From Mrakia gelida (taxonomy: Eukaryota; Basidiomycota; Tremellomycetes; Cystofilobasidiales; Mrakiaceae): a stretch of DNA of 64,000 bases. Under the pieces are notes generated by a model. That model searched no databases, was not told the DNA's origin, and saw only the letters and a list, made by a program, of their open reading frames with translations. Of this stretch, positions 1-11,884 are shown piece by piece; positions within the stretch are counted from its first letter, which is position 1; each line of letters opens with the position of its first letter. The translations under genes and the position numbers were made by a program. The DNA is taken from contig BRON01000001.1 of NCBI GenBank assembly GCA_024345305.1, positions 1,612,001-1,676,000 on the forward strand, read 5' to 3'.

Positions 1-62
1 TTCTCCTCTTCGGCGCGTCGTCTCCCTTAAAAGCTGATCTCTCCATCCCCACCTCTATCCAG

Positions 63-493
63 TGGCTCACGGATCACTCCGCCGACGGGCTTGCTGACAT
101 CGGAGAGGGACTTCGTCAAACCTTCTCTCGTCGTCCACAGCGCAAATCAACTGGGAAGGTTCGTCGCGTCTTCTCGCTTTCGCTTTCGTCTCCCTGCGAC
201 GACCTCGAGCTGATCTCCTCCCTTTGCGCGCTCTTCATCAGAGTACTGGGTCATCGGGCGACTACTACTCCGACGAAGAGGAGACTATTCCAGAGGTTCC
301 ACGCGCCGAGAAGGCAGCGACGACGCCAGTGGAGAAGACGAAGGAGTCGAGGGGAGAGGAGGGATTGTGAGTCCTCCGAGCTGCCCTGTCTTCTTTCTTC
401 CTGCTCTGTGAGAGTGAACACTGATCTCTTTGGGGTTTTGCGTCGTCTCGCAGGACTGGACTGGAAGATGGTACGAAGAACCTCGCTGTCTGA
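63..493 (+). CDS. 3' end of an unknown protein (partial at left edge)
   Basis: Three exons can be joined without a frame break: 63-158, 242-366 and 454-493. Bases 1-62 are the end of an intron with a CTGAT branch and acceptor AG at 61-62. The intron at 159 opens with GTTCGT and the one at 367 with GTGAGT. If the last intron were retained, a TGA at 368-370 would end the protein early. The spliced tail ends at TGA 491-493 after the residues TKNLAV. What is visible is a hydrophilic, acidic C-terminus containing SSGDYYSDEEETIPEVP, with no domain that I recognise. The rest of the gene lies to the left of the window. It converges on the polymerase eta gene, leaving only about 180 bp between the two stop codons. 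Confidence 0.6.
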
Positions 494-671
494 GGGGGAA
501 GCAGTTGAGGCGAGAGTCGAGTCGAGCGAGAGGTCGTTCGTTCGTTCGTTTTGTACGAGATCACCGTGTATCTGCGACTTAATTTTAGCGATGAACTTAA
601 TCCGCGAACCAGCCTGCGAGAAGGACAGTTGAATTGTAAGCAAAATCGAGCAAGTCGACGCGAGCTCCATC

Positions 672-3600
672 TCACTTCTTCGTCAGCCAAGCTCCCAACC
701 CACCACTGCCGCTTGACGACGCCGTCTTCGTCTTCTTCTTCGGCTTTCCAATCCCTTCTCGTTTCCTCGGCGACGTCTGATCCAGCGGCAGTTAGAAGGA
801 GAGAGAGTGCGAGTCAGAGATGGGAGAAGAACAGAAGAGGAGGTGACGAAGGAAGAGAAAGGGACGAACCGAGAACGAAGAAGATCCGATCGTTTCCTCC
901 TGAAGGGCCTTCGCGACGTGCCAGTCCAGGTGCTCTCCTCTGACACGATCGAGTTCGAAGGAAGGGTTGTCGTACAGGCAGAGAGGGGGAGGAACAGGAA
1001 GGACCTTGTTGCACTCGGGACACGTCCAGCTCGTCGACGCGTCTCCGTTCGATTTCGAAGTCGAGGCGTCCTCGGCTTCCTTCTTGACCTTCGAAAGCTG
1101 CTGCTGCTCCATCTTCTTGATCCTCTTCCTCGGCGACGTAGGTGTTGAAGGTCCAGCGACGGCGTTCTGGTTCACAACCTCCCGCCTCCGACTCTTCTCC
1201 CTCGTCTCGTGCTCACCTCCTCCTCCCCCCCCAGCCTTCAAGAACGACTCGATCCCACACTGACCCTCCTCCCTTCTCTCGATACCGGTGAAAGAAAGAC
1301 CAAGGTTGGTGACCCTGATACCGGAAGCGAAGACCTCAGCGAGGAGGCGGGAGGCGAGGACGAGGATGGGTCCGGTCGACGAGAGAGGAGAGTGGAAAGG
1401 GAAAGGGATCTGTTTGGACTTGCGGTGATATCGGATGTTTCCGACGTGGATCTCAGCTAAAAGTTCAAAGACGGAAAGAAGCGTCAGATCGTCCGAGCGA
1501 GGAAGGAGAAGAACAGGCGCGACGCGACGAAGGCAAAACGACGTCGCACTCACCGTCTCTCCATGAGAGAACGAGCGTCTTGGGCCAGACGTCGTTTCCT
1601 TCGATCCCGTCCGCCTCTCCTCGAATGCCGTTCGTCTCTCCTCGAGCTTCTTGTAGTCGACCGATCAGCTCTACGCAGATGAGACGAAGCCAAGGATCTG
1701 CTTGGGTCAGGTCCTCGAGAGCTGGGAAGATGTCCTTCGTCGACAGCATCGACTTGAGGAGGGATCTGGCTTTGACTGTTTCGAGAAAGAGAGGGACGAG
1801 TCAGATGGTCCTCGAGAAGGGTCTAGAAAGGCGACGAAGGAAGGCTCAAGCGAACCTTGACTCTGGTCGATTCCCTGCGAAACCAACACACGCGTGGAGT
1901 CAGCGAGATTCAAGGATCGAGACGAGCGAGACTGTACTCACTCGAAGGAGGTTGTAGACCCATATCGATTCCTCTCCGAACTTCCTCTGCATCTCCTCCA
2001 ACGAGACCGATCTGGGCGAAGAGCGAAGAGAAGGAGTTTGGTCGACGTCGAGTTTTTCTCACCATCGCTTTAACAATGAAGAGGTGCTCACAAGAGCCCT
2101 TCGACCGTCGAGACCTCAAACATGTTCTCCAAAGCAATCCCGAGCTTCCCTCCGAGGAATTGAATCTGCGAAAGGAAGAAGAAGGTCGGAAGCGAAGATC
2201 AGCTCACGGGGACGCGTCCAAACGAGGTCGTTCCTCTCCCATCTTCCCTCACTACCCGAAGACGGACAAAGAGCACAGACCTTCCGAAACGGCATCGGCC
2301 TCAAAAATCTTGAGACGGCTGAGGTGCGTAGAATGGTCTGTGCGCGTCCGTTGAGAGGAGTGAAGAGGGAGATCAGCCTTCCCACGCGTCATGTTCGCCT
2401 CTCTTCTTCTTCGTCGTCAGGATGTTACTCACCTGAGCGGAAGGCTTCTTGTAAGCCGAGCAGACCTTCGCCAAGATCTTGCTATGGCTGATCCCAGCGC
2501 TCGTCGTGTAACCCAACTCAGTCACGACCTCTCCTCTCACCCGTTCCATCAACTCTCCTCCCAGCCAAAGCGCCACGTCTGGCCAGCCTGAGGCCTGCTC
2601 CTTCCCCTCCGAGTCGAGAGGAGAAGGAGGTATCCCCCAACCTGGAGTGATCCAATCGAGTTCTGGAGCGGGAGGCAGAGGAGTGTCGAGTCCAAACGGG
2701 GAGGAGGGAGGAGGTTGAGCGAGATAAGGGTAGCGAGCCAAGAGAAGTTTCCGGACGGGGATGGTGAGATCGAGGAACGCTTCATCGATCGACGCTTTCT
2801 CTGTAGGAGAGTAGTAAACAGGGCGAACGGAAGTGATGAGCTTTGGGAACGAAACACGAGTGAGCGGCGCGAGGACGAACCGATCTCTCCATCGGGAACG
2901 GAGCGTTGAAAGAGCTTGATGATCTTGTCTGAAGCTCTCCGGTAAGGTTCTAGCGAGATCTGCTTCGAGGAGGAGCAAGAAAGACGATCAGCTCGTATTC
3001 GAACGCTGAGACGTGAGGAAGACAAACCTTGTGATCCTTGACCGATGGATTATCGCGATGCTTGAAGTTCGCCTCGCCCTCTCCCAACTTCAGAGATGCG
3101 ACGTGGACGATAACGAGCTCGGGACACACCTTGCGAGCCTCGAGATGCTGTAGGCGAGTCCAAGCTCAGGGTGGTTTGAGGAGAGTAGGGCCAAAAGGAG
3201 AGCCAACTGACTCACGTTCATCAGTCGCTTGATTCCCAGCGCTCGAGCTTGATAGTTGACGGCGAGCTGAGATCGACGGATAGCGTCAGCTGAGGATCTT
3301 AAGGGGACATCGAAGAGCCGGAAGGACCTACCAGAACGCTCCACTGTTGTACTGCGACGGGTTGTTCAGGAGAGAGATTCAAACGGACACGCTCGAACTC
3401 TTTTTGGGAGGGGAGAGGAAGTCGTCAGCTGGCAGTTCAGAAGCAGAGACAATAGGTTCTGGACTCACGAGCATAGGCAGCGTCTACATCACAGTGAGCT
3501 ATGACTTTGAGAGGGAAGAAGTTCAGGCTCTGCGGACTGAGGAGATGCCTGTTGTTCGTCGAAGGAGAAGGAGAAACGAGGTGAGCTTCGAGTCTTTCCC

Positions 3601-3825
3601 TGCGGCTCCTCCCTCCTCTCCACCTCCTCCTCCGAGCGTCCAAACTGACCTGTAGGTGATAACGGAAGGGTCGGATGGATACTCCTTGTCCAACTCATCT
3701 GCCACGAGATCTGGCACTGGCGCTGATTGGGTCGAAGTCGAAGCGACGGGAGGGAGGGAAGGAGAAGGTGGTTGAGCTTCCGGAGGTGGCAAAACCGTTG
3801 GGATAGCTTCCCCCGGGGTTGACAT
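672..3825 (-). CDS. RAD30: DNA polymerase eta (Y-family translesion polymerase)
   Basis: Translesion polymerase that copies past UV photoproducts in the nucleus. Signatures in order from the N-terminus are VITYRHLLSPQ (about 3660-3560), the first catalytic aspartate in VIAHCDVDAAYA (about 3470-3510), VNYQARALGIKR (about 3240) and the catalytic pair in SIDEAFLDL (about 2770-2790). ELGYTTSAGISHSKILAK follows (about 2470-2510). Near the end is a UBZ ubiquitin-binding zinc finger with CPEC...HLDWH (about 930-1030). After a last intron (777-869) the protein ends in a Lys-rich tail with GAWLTKK at stop 672-674, perhaps a PCNA-contact motif. About ten short introns are present. The start is set at ATG 3825 (MSTPGEAI); longer readings upstream have no in-frame ATG. 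The function is secure from the motifs; single splice junctions were placed by eye. Confidence 0.87.
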
Positions 3826-4164
3826 GAAGCGGGGATCGTAGAGACCAGATGGAGGAGTAGCCACGGAAGGTGAAGAAGGCAGGGTGACAGGAGGAAATCC
3901 TTCCCAGCAACGAGGTTGAATGGGTTGGAGGTCGAACTGAAGGAGGTTCGATCGCAAGCCTGGTCCTCCCCCCGCTTGACGCCGAGCCTGCTGCTCTCTT
4001 TCGCATTTGCATCGTACGGTAAGTAATAGCAGTGAGAGAAAACATCAGAAAGATAGCGTCAGAAGATGAAGAGAAGCGACGATAAGAGATGGGTATACGA
4101 AAAACGAAGCGTGACAGAGCCGTCGAAAACAGAGACGCGAGTCGAGCAACAACGAAGGAGTCGA
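3826..4164. other. Intergenic: RAD30 upstream and dehydrogenase 3' region
   Basis: About 340 bp between the RAD30 start and the stop of the next minus-strand gene. It should hold the RAD30 promoter and 5' UTR and the 3' end signals of the dehydrogenase. A reading frame from ATG at about 4000 (MQMRKRAAG) overlaps RAD30 in another frame and was not used. No RNA gene or repeat is seen. Confidence 0.4.
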
Positions 4165-5912
4165 TCAGAAATCTTCACACTCCTTCTTGCACCAGTCCCA
4201 CAGCTTCTCCTGAAGGACTACGTCGTCCGCCTCAGGTCTGGTAGGTCCGGGTCGAACCCAGGGAACGTAGTACTGTGAGAACGAGACGAATCCGTCAGAC
4301 GCGTCCCGAAGGAGAGCAGTTGTCGCGAAAGATAAAGCTTACCTTCCCTCCGAGGTCTTTCCCTTCGACAGCGGTACCGAGGAATAGTTCTGTAGAAGAA
4401 GAAGCGGGATGATGAGTGTGTTATTCGGTGAAGAGACGGAGCGAGACGACGCGTCGAGGGAGGGAAACAAAGAAGCTCACGAGTCAAGGCGCCAAAGGGA
4501 ACAGGATACAGGATGAAGCTAACGATCCAGTGCTCGACTGTGGGTTCAAAAGAAAATAAGTGTCTGAGGTCAGCGAAAAGAGCGAGAGGTTGCAGAAGGA
4601 GAGAGGAAGAGACGAGGCAGTGGGTGAGGGAAAAGGAAGACGTACTCGCTGATCGATGTCGCATCACTGAAGGAGAGAGGATGAAGACAACGAGTTCGAG
4701 TCAGAGAAGAGTAGGTGTAAGAGCATGGAAGAAAAGGGAGAGGCGCGAACGGTCTGAGTCCAAATTCCCTGGGTTGCAACTCGACGCGACGAGACCTTGG
4801 GCGCCGTATCGGTTCTGAAGAGAGTTCGCGAGGAGGACGTTTCCCTGGATTGAAGATCAAGAGACAGAATCAGCGACGAGACGGTAAAGCAGAGGTGAAA
4901 CACGAGCGAAAGCAACCGACGACGAAGGACTCACCAGCTTGGACTGCCCGTACCGGGTGGTGATGGATTGCTTGAACTTCGGCTCCTTTCCTTCCTCGAT
5001 CTTCAGGTCGTCGAAGTCGATTCCTCCCTTCGGGGCCCAGAGATGAGCACTTGAGGACGTGTTGACGACCCGAGGGGAAGGAGACGCGAGGAGGAGAGGC
5101 AGGAGAATGGTGGTGAGGTGGTAGTGACCGACGACGTTGCATCCGAACTGACCAAGGTAAAGCCTCAAAGCTCGTCAGAAACAGAGATCAAGAGGAGAGA
5201 GGAGGAAGGGAGGAGCGCGCGCGACGACTCACCTGCAAATCGACTCGTCCCTTCGTGATCGCATCAGCGGGAGGCACCATCACTCCGGCGTTGTTGAAGA
5301 GCATGTCCAAGTGATCGACCCTCCTGTGAGTTCGAAGGAGAGGGAGACATACCGTCAGCGAGATCATCGAGGGAGTGAGGAGGGTAAGAAGACGAACGAC
5401 GCAAGTTCCTCAGCTCCTCTTCGGACGGAAGCAAGGTCTTCCAGATCGACGACGATGAACTCGACCTTCCCTCCTTCGCCTTTGAGGAGATCGAGAGCTA
5501 CATCTCCCTTAGCAGTTGATCGGCCGAGGATATACACGTGACAGTTCTTCTTGAGCAGAGCCTGAAGTTCGGAGGGACGGAGAGGGAAGGACGAAGAATG
5601 TTGAGCTCGACGTCTTCCTCTCCTTCGCTTCCTCCTCTCGTCCACCGCTCGTATTTGCCCCCTCTACAAAACTCACCTTGACAGTCTCGAGCCCCACACC
5701 TCCATAGCCGCCCGTGACAGCAGCGATCTGGGAGAAAAGGGAACAAACGAATCAGCCTCGAACTCGCTCGTCGTCCCTCCGATGCTCGAGCTCGAACCGG
5801 CAATCCTTCGAAAGAGACGTACCTTTCCAGTGAGGTCGGGGATGTCTTCGACTCCCCAGGTCGGCGCTGAAGGAAAGAACTGATTCCAGAGAAGGTTAAG
5901 CTTGAGTCCCAT
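4165..5912 (-). CDS. Short-chain dehydrogenase/reductase (SDR, retinol-dehydrogenase-like)
   Basis: NAD(P)-dependent oxidoreductase with a Rossmann fold. After the start MGLKLNLLWNQFF, exon joins give the cofactor motif AVTGGYGGVGLET (TGxxxGxG), then HVYILGRS, then the acidic turn VDLEDLASV and the structural motif NNAGVMV. The catalytic serine lies in VVNTSSSAHLW and the catalytic pair is YGQSK (Tyr and Lys, about 4940). The C-terminal exons read SCNPGNLDSD, GTAVEGKDLGGK and a Trp-rich end, LWDWCKKECEDF, with the stop at 4165-4167. This layout matches the fungal SDRs related to protochlorophyllide reductase and retinol dehydrogenase. The substrate cannot be told from sequence. About seven introns with standard signals are present. 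The short N-terminus without a signal peptide fits a cytosolic or lipid-associated enzyme. Confidence 0.85.
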
Positions 5913-6504
5913 GTTTGCTGAGGTCGTTGCGAGGTGAGGTGAGGTGTTGATGTTGGACGTCAACTCGATTCGAAGCGCTTCATGCGACGCCGTCCTTGTT
6001 TCCGCATGCCGCGTTGCTGCTCTCCCCGGAGCTCGAATAGTTCCTAACGGCTTCAGCTTCTGGTAGAAGGTCGCTGAGATCTCGAGACCTGCTCGAGGCG
6101 ACGCGCTGGATCGTGCCAAATCTGCCAACCCCAAACGCGACGGCGAAGCTCAGCGACCGAACAGAAAAGCCTGCCTGCTCGTGAAAACGATGATAGAGAG
6201 GAGCCCGCCGGGGATGGGCTGCTGCCCGAGAGGTGAGGGGTAAGGGACGAACCATTGCAGATAGCGAAGGGGGGGAAGGCCGTCTAAAAGGCGCCCGCTC
6301 GTTCGTTGCTTTCCTCTCCCTCCCTCTCGCTCTCCAACTCCTCCAGCTCTACTACTCTACATCCATGACTTGGTGTGAAGCGAAGTAAGCAGAGGAAGCG
6401 AAATGAGACAAACGAACACGGGATACAGGACGGCGGGGTACAAAGGCGAAAAGAAAAGACCAAACAGACGCGTCGATTGAGAGGAGCGAGCTAGAGCGAA
6501 GGAA
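5913..6504. other. Intergenic: dehydrogenase promoter and glycosyltransferase 3' region
   Basis: About 590 bp. The half next to 5913 is the upstream region of the dehydrogenase; the half next to 6504 holds the 3' UTR of the glycosyltransferase. Open frames here (for example the minus-strand frame ending near 5980) have no family resemblance and no splice pattern. A CT-rich stretch at about 6300-6350 is the only compositional feature. Confidence 0.4.
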
Positions 6505-9077
6505 TCACACGATGAGTTGCTGCAAGGAGAGTACGAGGAAGTAGAGCAGAGTCAGTCAAAATCTTAGGACTCTCGAGCAAGAGACACAGAGACGAGACGA
6601 GGAATGCGAAGAGAGACAAAACTCACCTTCCTCCTCGCATCCCTCCCCCATTTCGTTTCCGACTCGAGATTCACAGTCATCTCGCGCTTCCAATCGGTCT
6701 CGAGCCACTTCTTCACCCTCTCCGTCATCGCCTCCTGCTTCATCGTTTCCGGAATGAACCGTTCGCGAGGTCCAACGTCGATGGCTTTCCGGAGAGACTC
6801 GATAAGGATGCCGTCTGCTTCCGGATCTATCTGAGGATGTTTGAAGAGATCCGAGGAGCCGACGTTGAAGACCTGCGAGAAATGAAAAGTACCGAGGTTG
6901 GAGACTTGGCCGACGAGAAAGCAGGGAGGAAGGAGAGAAGGGGACGAACGTGAGGCTCTCCGACGTTTCCAGCGTAAAGATGTTGACTTCGAGCGATTCG
7001 AGTGGTTCCGTCACTCTCGAGATGAGTCTTGACGGGGTTTAGGAAGGGGGTTCCGTAGCAGAGACCGTACTGAAGAGGAGGGATGGGAAGGAGACGGTCA
7101 GTCGAGCTCGTCGCGAAAGAAGAGGGAGACGAGAACGAACCCAAGGCGTTGGCTGGGAGACAACAAAACGAAAAGGATCAGAATCAGTCTCTGAAGCCAA
7201 GACACTCGAGGTGGAGTGGGTAGAAGCCCACACTGATGATAGGATCTCTGGGAGGGTATCGAAGGGAGAGGGAAAGCAAAAGTCAGCTCCTCGTCACGAC
7301 GAACAACTCGCGTTCCACCGAGAGCGAAACGCACCCAAGCCCGATGATAGCCAACGATCTCGCAATCTCCATATCGAACTCCTCCTTCGCAACCAGTGGC
7401 CCGTCCTTGGTCTGCAAGTTCCTCACTCCTGGGTAACTTCCTCCCTCCTTGTAGTCGAACGCGCCGACGAACTCGACCTTCAGCTCCTTCGAGGCTCTGA
7501 CCCAGACGTCCTTCGAGTAAGGGTAGTGAGGACCGTGGAAGAACTTGGAGACCTTGCCGAGAAGCCAGACTTGGCGAGGACGAGCTTCTGTGGGAACGAA
7601 CTGGCGATGAGAGGAAGAAGGGTCGGTCAGTCCGATTCGAGCTCGTTGCGAAGAGAAAGACGGGGAAGAGGAAGCAAGCGAACCGGCTGCTTCACACACT
7701 CCTCGTCCTCGATGGAGTAGCCGATGTAGGTGTTGTTCTGCTCGCGGATATCCTCTGATATGATACCGAGAAATAACGAGAGCGAAAGGTCAGCGAGCCG
7801 AGATCTCGAAGGGAACGAACGACGCGACTGGACGCCCTCGACCTGTTTCTCGAGCTCTGAGAGGGAGAACGAAGACGCACCAGGTACCAGAGCCCACGGA
7901 GCGAAAGGTGAAGCAGCTCCTCTTCCAAAGAACTGAGCGGTGAAGAGGTCCTGTATCGGGATGCCTCGAGGGTTGGTCTTCGACCTGAGACAGCTATGCT
8001 CCCAGTCCTCGTAGCACTTGTCGTATTCGTTCTGAAGATTCCGAACGAGCAGAGGTGGGAGAAGAGTGGGCGTCAGTCGAGAGCTGTCGCGTCCGTCAAG
8101 GGAAGCGAAGGAAGGGCGAAAGAGCTGAGCTCGCAAAGGGAGGAAGAACGAACCCTGTGAATGATCGTAGCGACGATCTGATCTGGAAACAGGGTATAGA
8201 AAGCTGACACCTCGCCCATGTCTCTGGCGAAGAGATACGTGTAACCGAGCTTCTGGAGAGCTTTCATCCTGTTTGAACGATGGAAAGAGCGCGCGATCAG
8301 ACGTCGCGGAAGAAAGGAAGGGAAGAAGTGTCTTGAACGGCGAGTCGGTCGAGCAGAGGACGAACTCACAGAGATCTAGCGAAGATTCGCTCTCCTGCTG
8401 GGACTCCTATCATCGCTTTCCTGTAGTGATCGTCTTGAAGGATGAGGAGCTTGTCCTGATTCGGGCTAAGAGAGAGAGAGGAAGAAACGAGGGTCAGCTC
8501 TCGAATCTCGACCGTGGAGCTCCTCCTTGTTGACGAGACGCGAGCTGTTTGGTTTTCGCTCGAGACGATGGAGGGGTGAGACTGACCGACATGACCGAGT
8601 CGCTATGCAGATGGTGAGAGCCTTGACGGTGTGGTGGTTGTGATCTCTCCAGGTGTGATGTTCGTTGCTCCTGCGAGAGAAGGTCGAGGGAAGGAGAACG
8701 AGGTCAGCTCGCGTGGAAAAGAAGGGTGAGCGGAGGTCGAGGTCATCGCCGACGATCCCTTCGCAGCTAAACGATTCGAGATAGAAGAGAATGAGAGCTG
8801 CCACCGCTTTTCGAGATGACGAGGCATAGAAGGGGAAAATCTGAACTCACTCGGCTTTGTCCCTGCTCCAAACTCGCTGAATCTGCGTTCCAAAGCTCTC
8901 GCTTCCCTCTCCCTCTTCCGTCCTCGGGAGACCTTCTCTAGGAGCTTGAGGGTAGTCTAGCTCTACAAGGTCGCGAGAATATCCTTCCAAGCCCTCGTTC
9001 CTGGTCATGAAGATTCCAAGACCGAAGATGGTAGCGAGGAGGAGGAAGATCCTTGTCGAGGGAAGTCGACGGGCCAT
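6505..9077 (-). CDS. Type II membrane glycosyltransferase, GT18/MGAT5-like
   Basis: Probably a Golgi glycosyltransferase. The start at 9077 gives MARRLPSTR followed at once by one hydrophobic anchor (IFLLLATIFGLGIFM), the classical type II topology. Downstream exons carry HNTYIGYSIEDEE, a segment with FFHGPHYPYSKDVW, then IGLG joined to DPIISVGFYPLHLE and PTPW, then YGLCYGTPFLNPV and GNVGEPHVFNV. The string LCYGTPFLNP...GEPHVFNV resembles the end of the GT18 domain of N-acetylglucosaminyltransferase V (CAFLNP...GRPHVWTV). The last exons are PETMKQEAMTERV, ETKWGRDARRK and QLIV, then stop at 6505-6507. More than ten introns are present. Assignment to GT18 rests on recall of a few motifs, so the class is moderately supported and the acceptor unknown. 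The coding reading itself is well supported. Confidence 0.62.
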
Positions 9078-9797
9078 GGCTGAGCGGGGTCGATGAGAGA
9101 AAGAGAAGCGAGCGTTGGCGGAGGTGGGAAGGGAAAGGAAGGAGAAGAAGGAGAGCTAAGAGGTCGGAGGGGTGGTGGTGGTTTGAAGGGAAGGGCAGGC
9201 CCAAGCTGTACATACGACCCTGGAAAGTCTCTGGCAAGGAGGGGAGATCGTCCCTTTGTCGCCCCGCTCGTCCAGAGGCGCACCACGGAGAAGAAACCTT
9301 GGAAGGAACGCGAGAACCCCAGTGACGTGGAAGCTTCGAAACCGACAGAGGGATGGGAAGATAAAAGAGGAAGGAAGGAGGTGATCAGCGACGGCTTCGA
9401 GAAGGTGCGGAGAGACGCGGCCATGATTCGACGCGGACTGAAGTCGCAGCTCGAGAGCTCGTCCTGGCGTTCTGCTGGGAGAGTTTAGAACCAGTCGGGA
9501 GATTGAAAGATGCATTTGCGTCGGCTTGAGACTTACATCGTCGAAAGCTTGCCTGTTGAACCGAGGAAGGGGAAGAAAGAGGGAAGGGAAAACGAGGTGA
9601 GCTCTCTCGCTTCCTCCTTCTCGCCTTTGGTTTTGTTCCGTCGGTCACCCTCCTTCCCTCAGCGCCTCCCACTACCAAACACCATAAACGGCTACGCCAG
9701 CAAAGTGAAAAAGGCATACTAGCTTTCGCTCGCCGATCGTATCCTACCGAATAACTTAAGACTCCTCCCCCCCGTCGCGTTTCCATCCAGACTCTCC
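9078..9797. other. Intergenic with intron-like signals upstream of the glycosyltransferase
   Basis: About 720 bp. On the minus strand several pieces look spliced. A CTCAC branch with a pyrimidine tract ends in AACAG near 9555, a GTAAGT donor follows at about 9538, and another acceptor CCAGCAG lies near 9475. Between them an ATG at 9424 opens MAASLRTFSKPS, which looks like a mitochondrial presequence but does not lead to a recognisable protein. The simplest reading is a spliced 5' leader of the glycosyltransferase; a small unrecognised gene is possible. The far end holds the 3' flank of the Yra1-like gene. Confidence 0.35.
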
Positions 9798-11299
9798 TCA
9801 ATCAATCACGATCGCGTCCCCTTCCCCGTTCCCACTCCCACCACCTCCAGCTCCACTCTTCCTCGGCCCACTCCCCTTCTTCCTGATCTGCTTCTTCCCT
9901 CCCTTCTTCCCTCCTCCTCCAACCACCGCCTCCGCTCCTCCTCCTCCTCCTACGACCGGACCCAACCTCTCTCCCAGCGAAACCACAGGAGGTCCCATTC
10001 GCCCTATCAACGACGCTGCCGGCTTAGCTTGCTGCTGCTGCTGTTTGGTTTTAGGCTGGTTGTGACCGTTGGCTCGAGGACCGGAGGGAGGAGGAGCAAC
10101 AGGGAGCTGACGTTGCTGCTGCTGCTGGTGGAGTTTGCGAGCTTGGGCTGGGAAGGGAGCGAGGTTGGAGAGGGAGGAGGTGGAGGCGACGGGTGCTGGA
10201 GGTGCGGGAGCGGGTGCGGAGGGGTAGGAGGAGGAGGGAGGTTCGGAGAAGACGAGGGAGATTTGGAGGGGTGTTTCTGGGGAGGGGAGGAGGAGATGAA
10301 GAGGAGGTAAGCGTCGAGGGAGGAAAGCCAGAGGTCGGGGAAGACGAGGAGGTGGGAGGACGCACGTTTATCGATCATCTTGCCGTTGTAGAGGTCGTAG
10401 GCGAGCGCGGCCTGGGGAAGAGGTGATAAGAAGAAGCGGCGGTCAGTGAGCTAAGCGAAAGAAGGGAGGGAAGGGAAGTCGCGAGCTGATCTGAACGTGA
10501 TGAGCTCGTTTGCGGATCCAGGCTTGCGAACGCAGTGCAGAGAGAGATCAATGTGAAGGTATAATGTCCCTCCTAGCTCCGAAGCACTGCTCACATCCTA
10601 CAAGGTCTCGAGGATGGTTCGAGAGCCGATGGAGAAGTGAGCTCGAGCTTTGCGAGCTCCTTGGTTCCTTCCTCTCCCCATCGCCTCGTTCCCCCCTCCG
10701 CTTGACAGACTCGGACACCAGCTCCCTACCCTCCATTATTTCCTCCTTTCTCTTATCGCCCCCAAGCATCCAAGGCACCGTCGAAACGGAACGCGACGAA
10801 GCAGGGGAAAAGAGGACGGGAGGTGTGCACTCACCGAGTCGGCATCGACGAAATCCACCAGAGCGATGCCCTCAAACTCTCCCTTCTCGTTATGAACCAA
10901 ACGGCAGGCAGTCAAGGCTCCCACAGTAACGATGAAAAGATCCTGATTCAACGGAAAGGATGCGAGAGAGAGGATGCGAGCGAGCTCAAGGTCAGCTCGA
11001 TGTTTTCCTTCCCTTCCTCCTCGTCCCTTTCTCGAGCTCGCTTTCGAACTCACGACGACATCGTTCTGGGAGACATCCGTTGGCAGGCTAGAGACGATGA
11101 GGGAGCTTCCTTGAGGGGTAGCGACGACGACTGGAGCAGCCTGCTGTTGTTGCTGCTGCTGATGTTGAGCGTGATGGAGTCCTCCATTGCGAGGACCTGA
11201 AGGGATTCGACCTCCCCTGCCAGCTTGAAGACGATGAGCGGCAGCAGCAGCGCTGTGGCCACCACCGAGGAAGTGAGATTTGGGACCGTGAGGAGGCAT
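9798..11299 (-). CDS. YRA1: Yra1/ALY (THO4)-like mRNA export adaptor with one RRM
   Basis: RNA-binding protein expected to link spliced mRNA to the export receptor in the nucleus. The start at 11299 gives MPPHGPKSHFLGGG, then an Ala-rich and Gln-rich low-complexity stretch. Next comes an RRM split over four exons: SLIVSSLPTDVSQNDVV, LFIVTVGALTACRL with GEFEGIALVDFVDADS (RNP1-like), AALAYDLYNGKMID, and TPLQISLVFSEPP. The C-terminal part is rich in Pro, Gln and Ser. It then shows SLIGRMGPP and SLGERLGP, which resemble the paired motifs of the FoP/ALY C-terminus, and a Gly/Lys-rich basic end before stop 9798-9800. One intron (about 10385-10850) is unusually long. The gene symbol is by family; a different ALY-type RRM protein is possible because the N-terminal UAP56-binding motif is not obvious. 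Confidence 0.65.
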
Positions 11300-11884
11300 T
11301 GGCGAAGCGAGGGAAAGGGAGAAGATGGAGGAGGGGAGGAGGGAGGCGAGGTGAGCGTTGGAGGAGTCGAAAGTGAGCTCGAGCTTCGACGTGAAGGAGG
11401 GACGCGTTTTCGGAGGCAAAGTTTTCGAATTCAGAACTTCTGTACGTAGTGAAGAGCAAGGCGGCGGAGATGGTGAGCTTGAAGGGCTTGATGGAGAGGT
11501 TGGGGGAGGCGATGGAGAGGGATTGGGAGGGGTTCAGTCGAGAGAATTAAGGAGAGGGGGGTGGAGAGGCTGAGTGATGAGAGGTGGAGTGGGAAGGGGA
11601 AGGGAGTTTGGGATGGGGGGAGGACGGATAGGGTTGTGGCAGTAGATGTGGTGTAGTTGTTCTCGTTCCTTTGTGTGCTTTAGTTTGTTTTGCTTTCGTG
11701 CTTTGCTTCGTTCGTTCTAGGCTTTTCGCACTCTTTGTTTTTCGCTTTCGCCCCTTGCTCAGCTCTCTCTCGCATGCGTTTCTATCACGATCTCGATGGA
11801 GGATGATAGAGATACACTAAGGATATCATCGTTGCTACCAAGTACAGAAAACGTAGACACGAGAGCGAAGCGAGAGTGGGAGCC
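11300..11884. other. Intergenic: promoter of the ALY-like gene
   Basis: About 585 bp. Next to 11300 it is GA/CT-rich and should be the 5' leader and promoter of the ALY-like gene; an unseen 5' UTR exon is possible. Around 11650-11760 the + strand is T-rich (many TTTG, TTCG and TTTC). Next to 11884 is the 3' flank of the MFS gene. No RNA gene or element is visible. Confidence 0.4.

Noticed and set aside
3695..4045. Open frame from an ATG at about 4000 (MQMRKRAAGS) upstream of and over the RAD30 5' part
   Set aside because: It overlaps the RAD30 N-terminal exon in another frame, has no family resemblance and no splice support; the RAD30 frame joins in phase to VITYRHLL.
10007..10378. Pro/Ser-rich frame beginning MIDKRASSHLL
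   Set aside because: It is the ALY-like exon read through an intron; removing the intron with donor GTGCGT gives TPLQISLVFSEPP, which completes the RRM.
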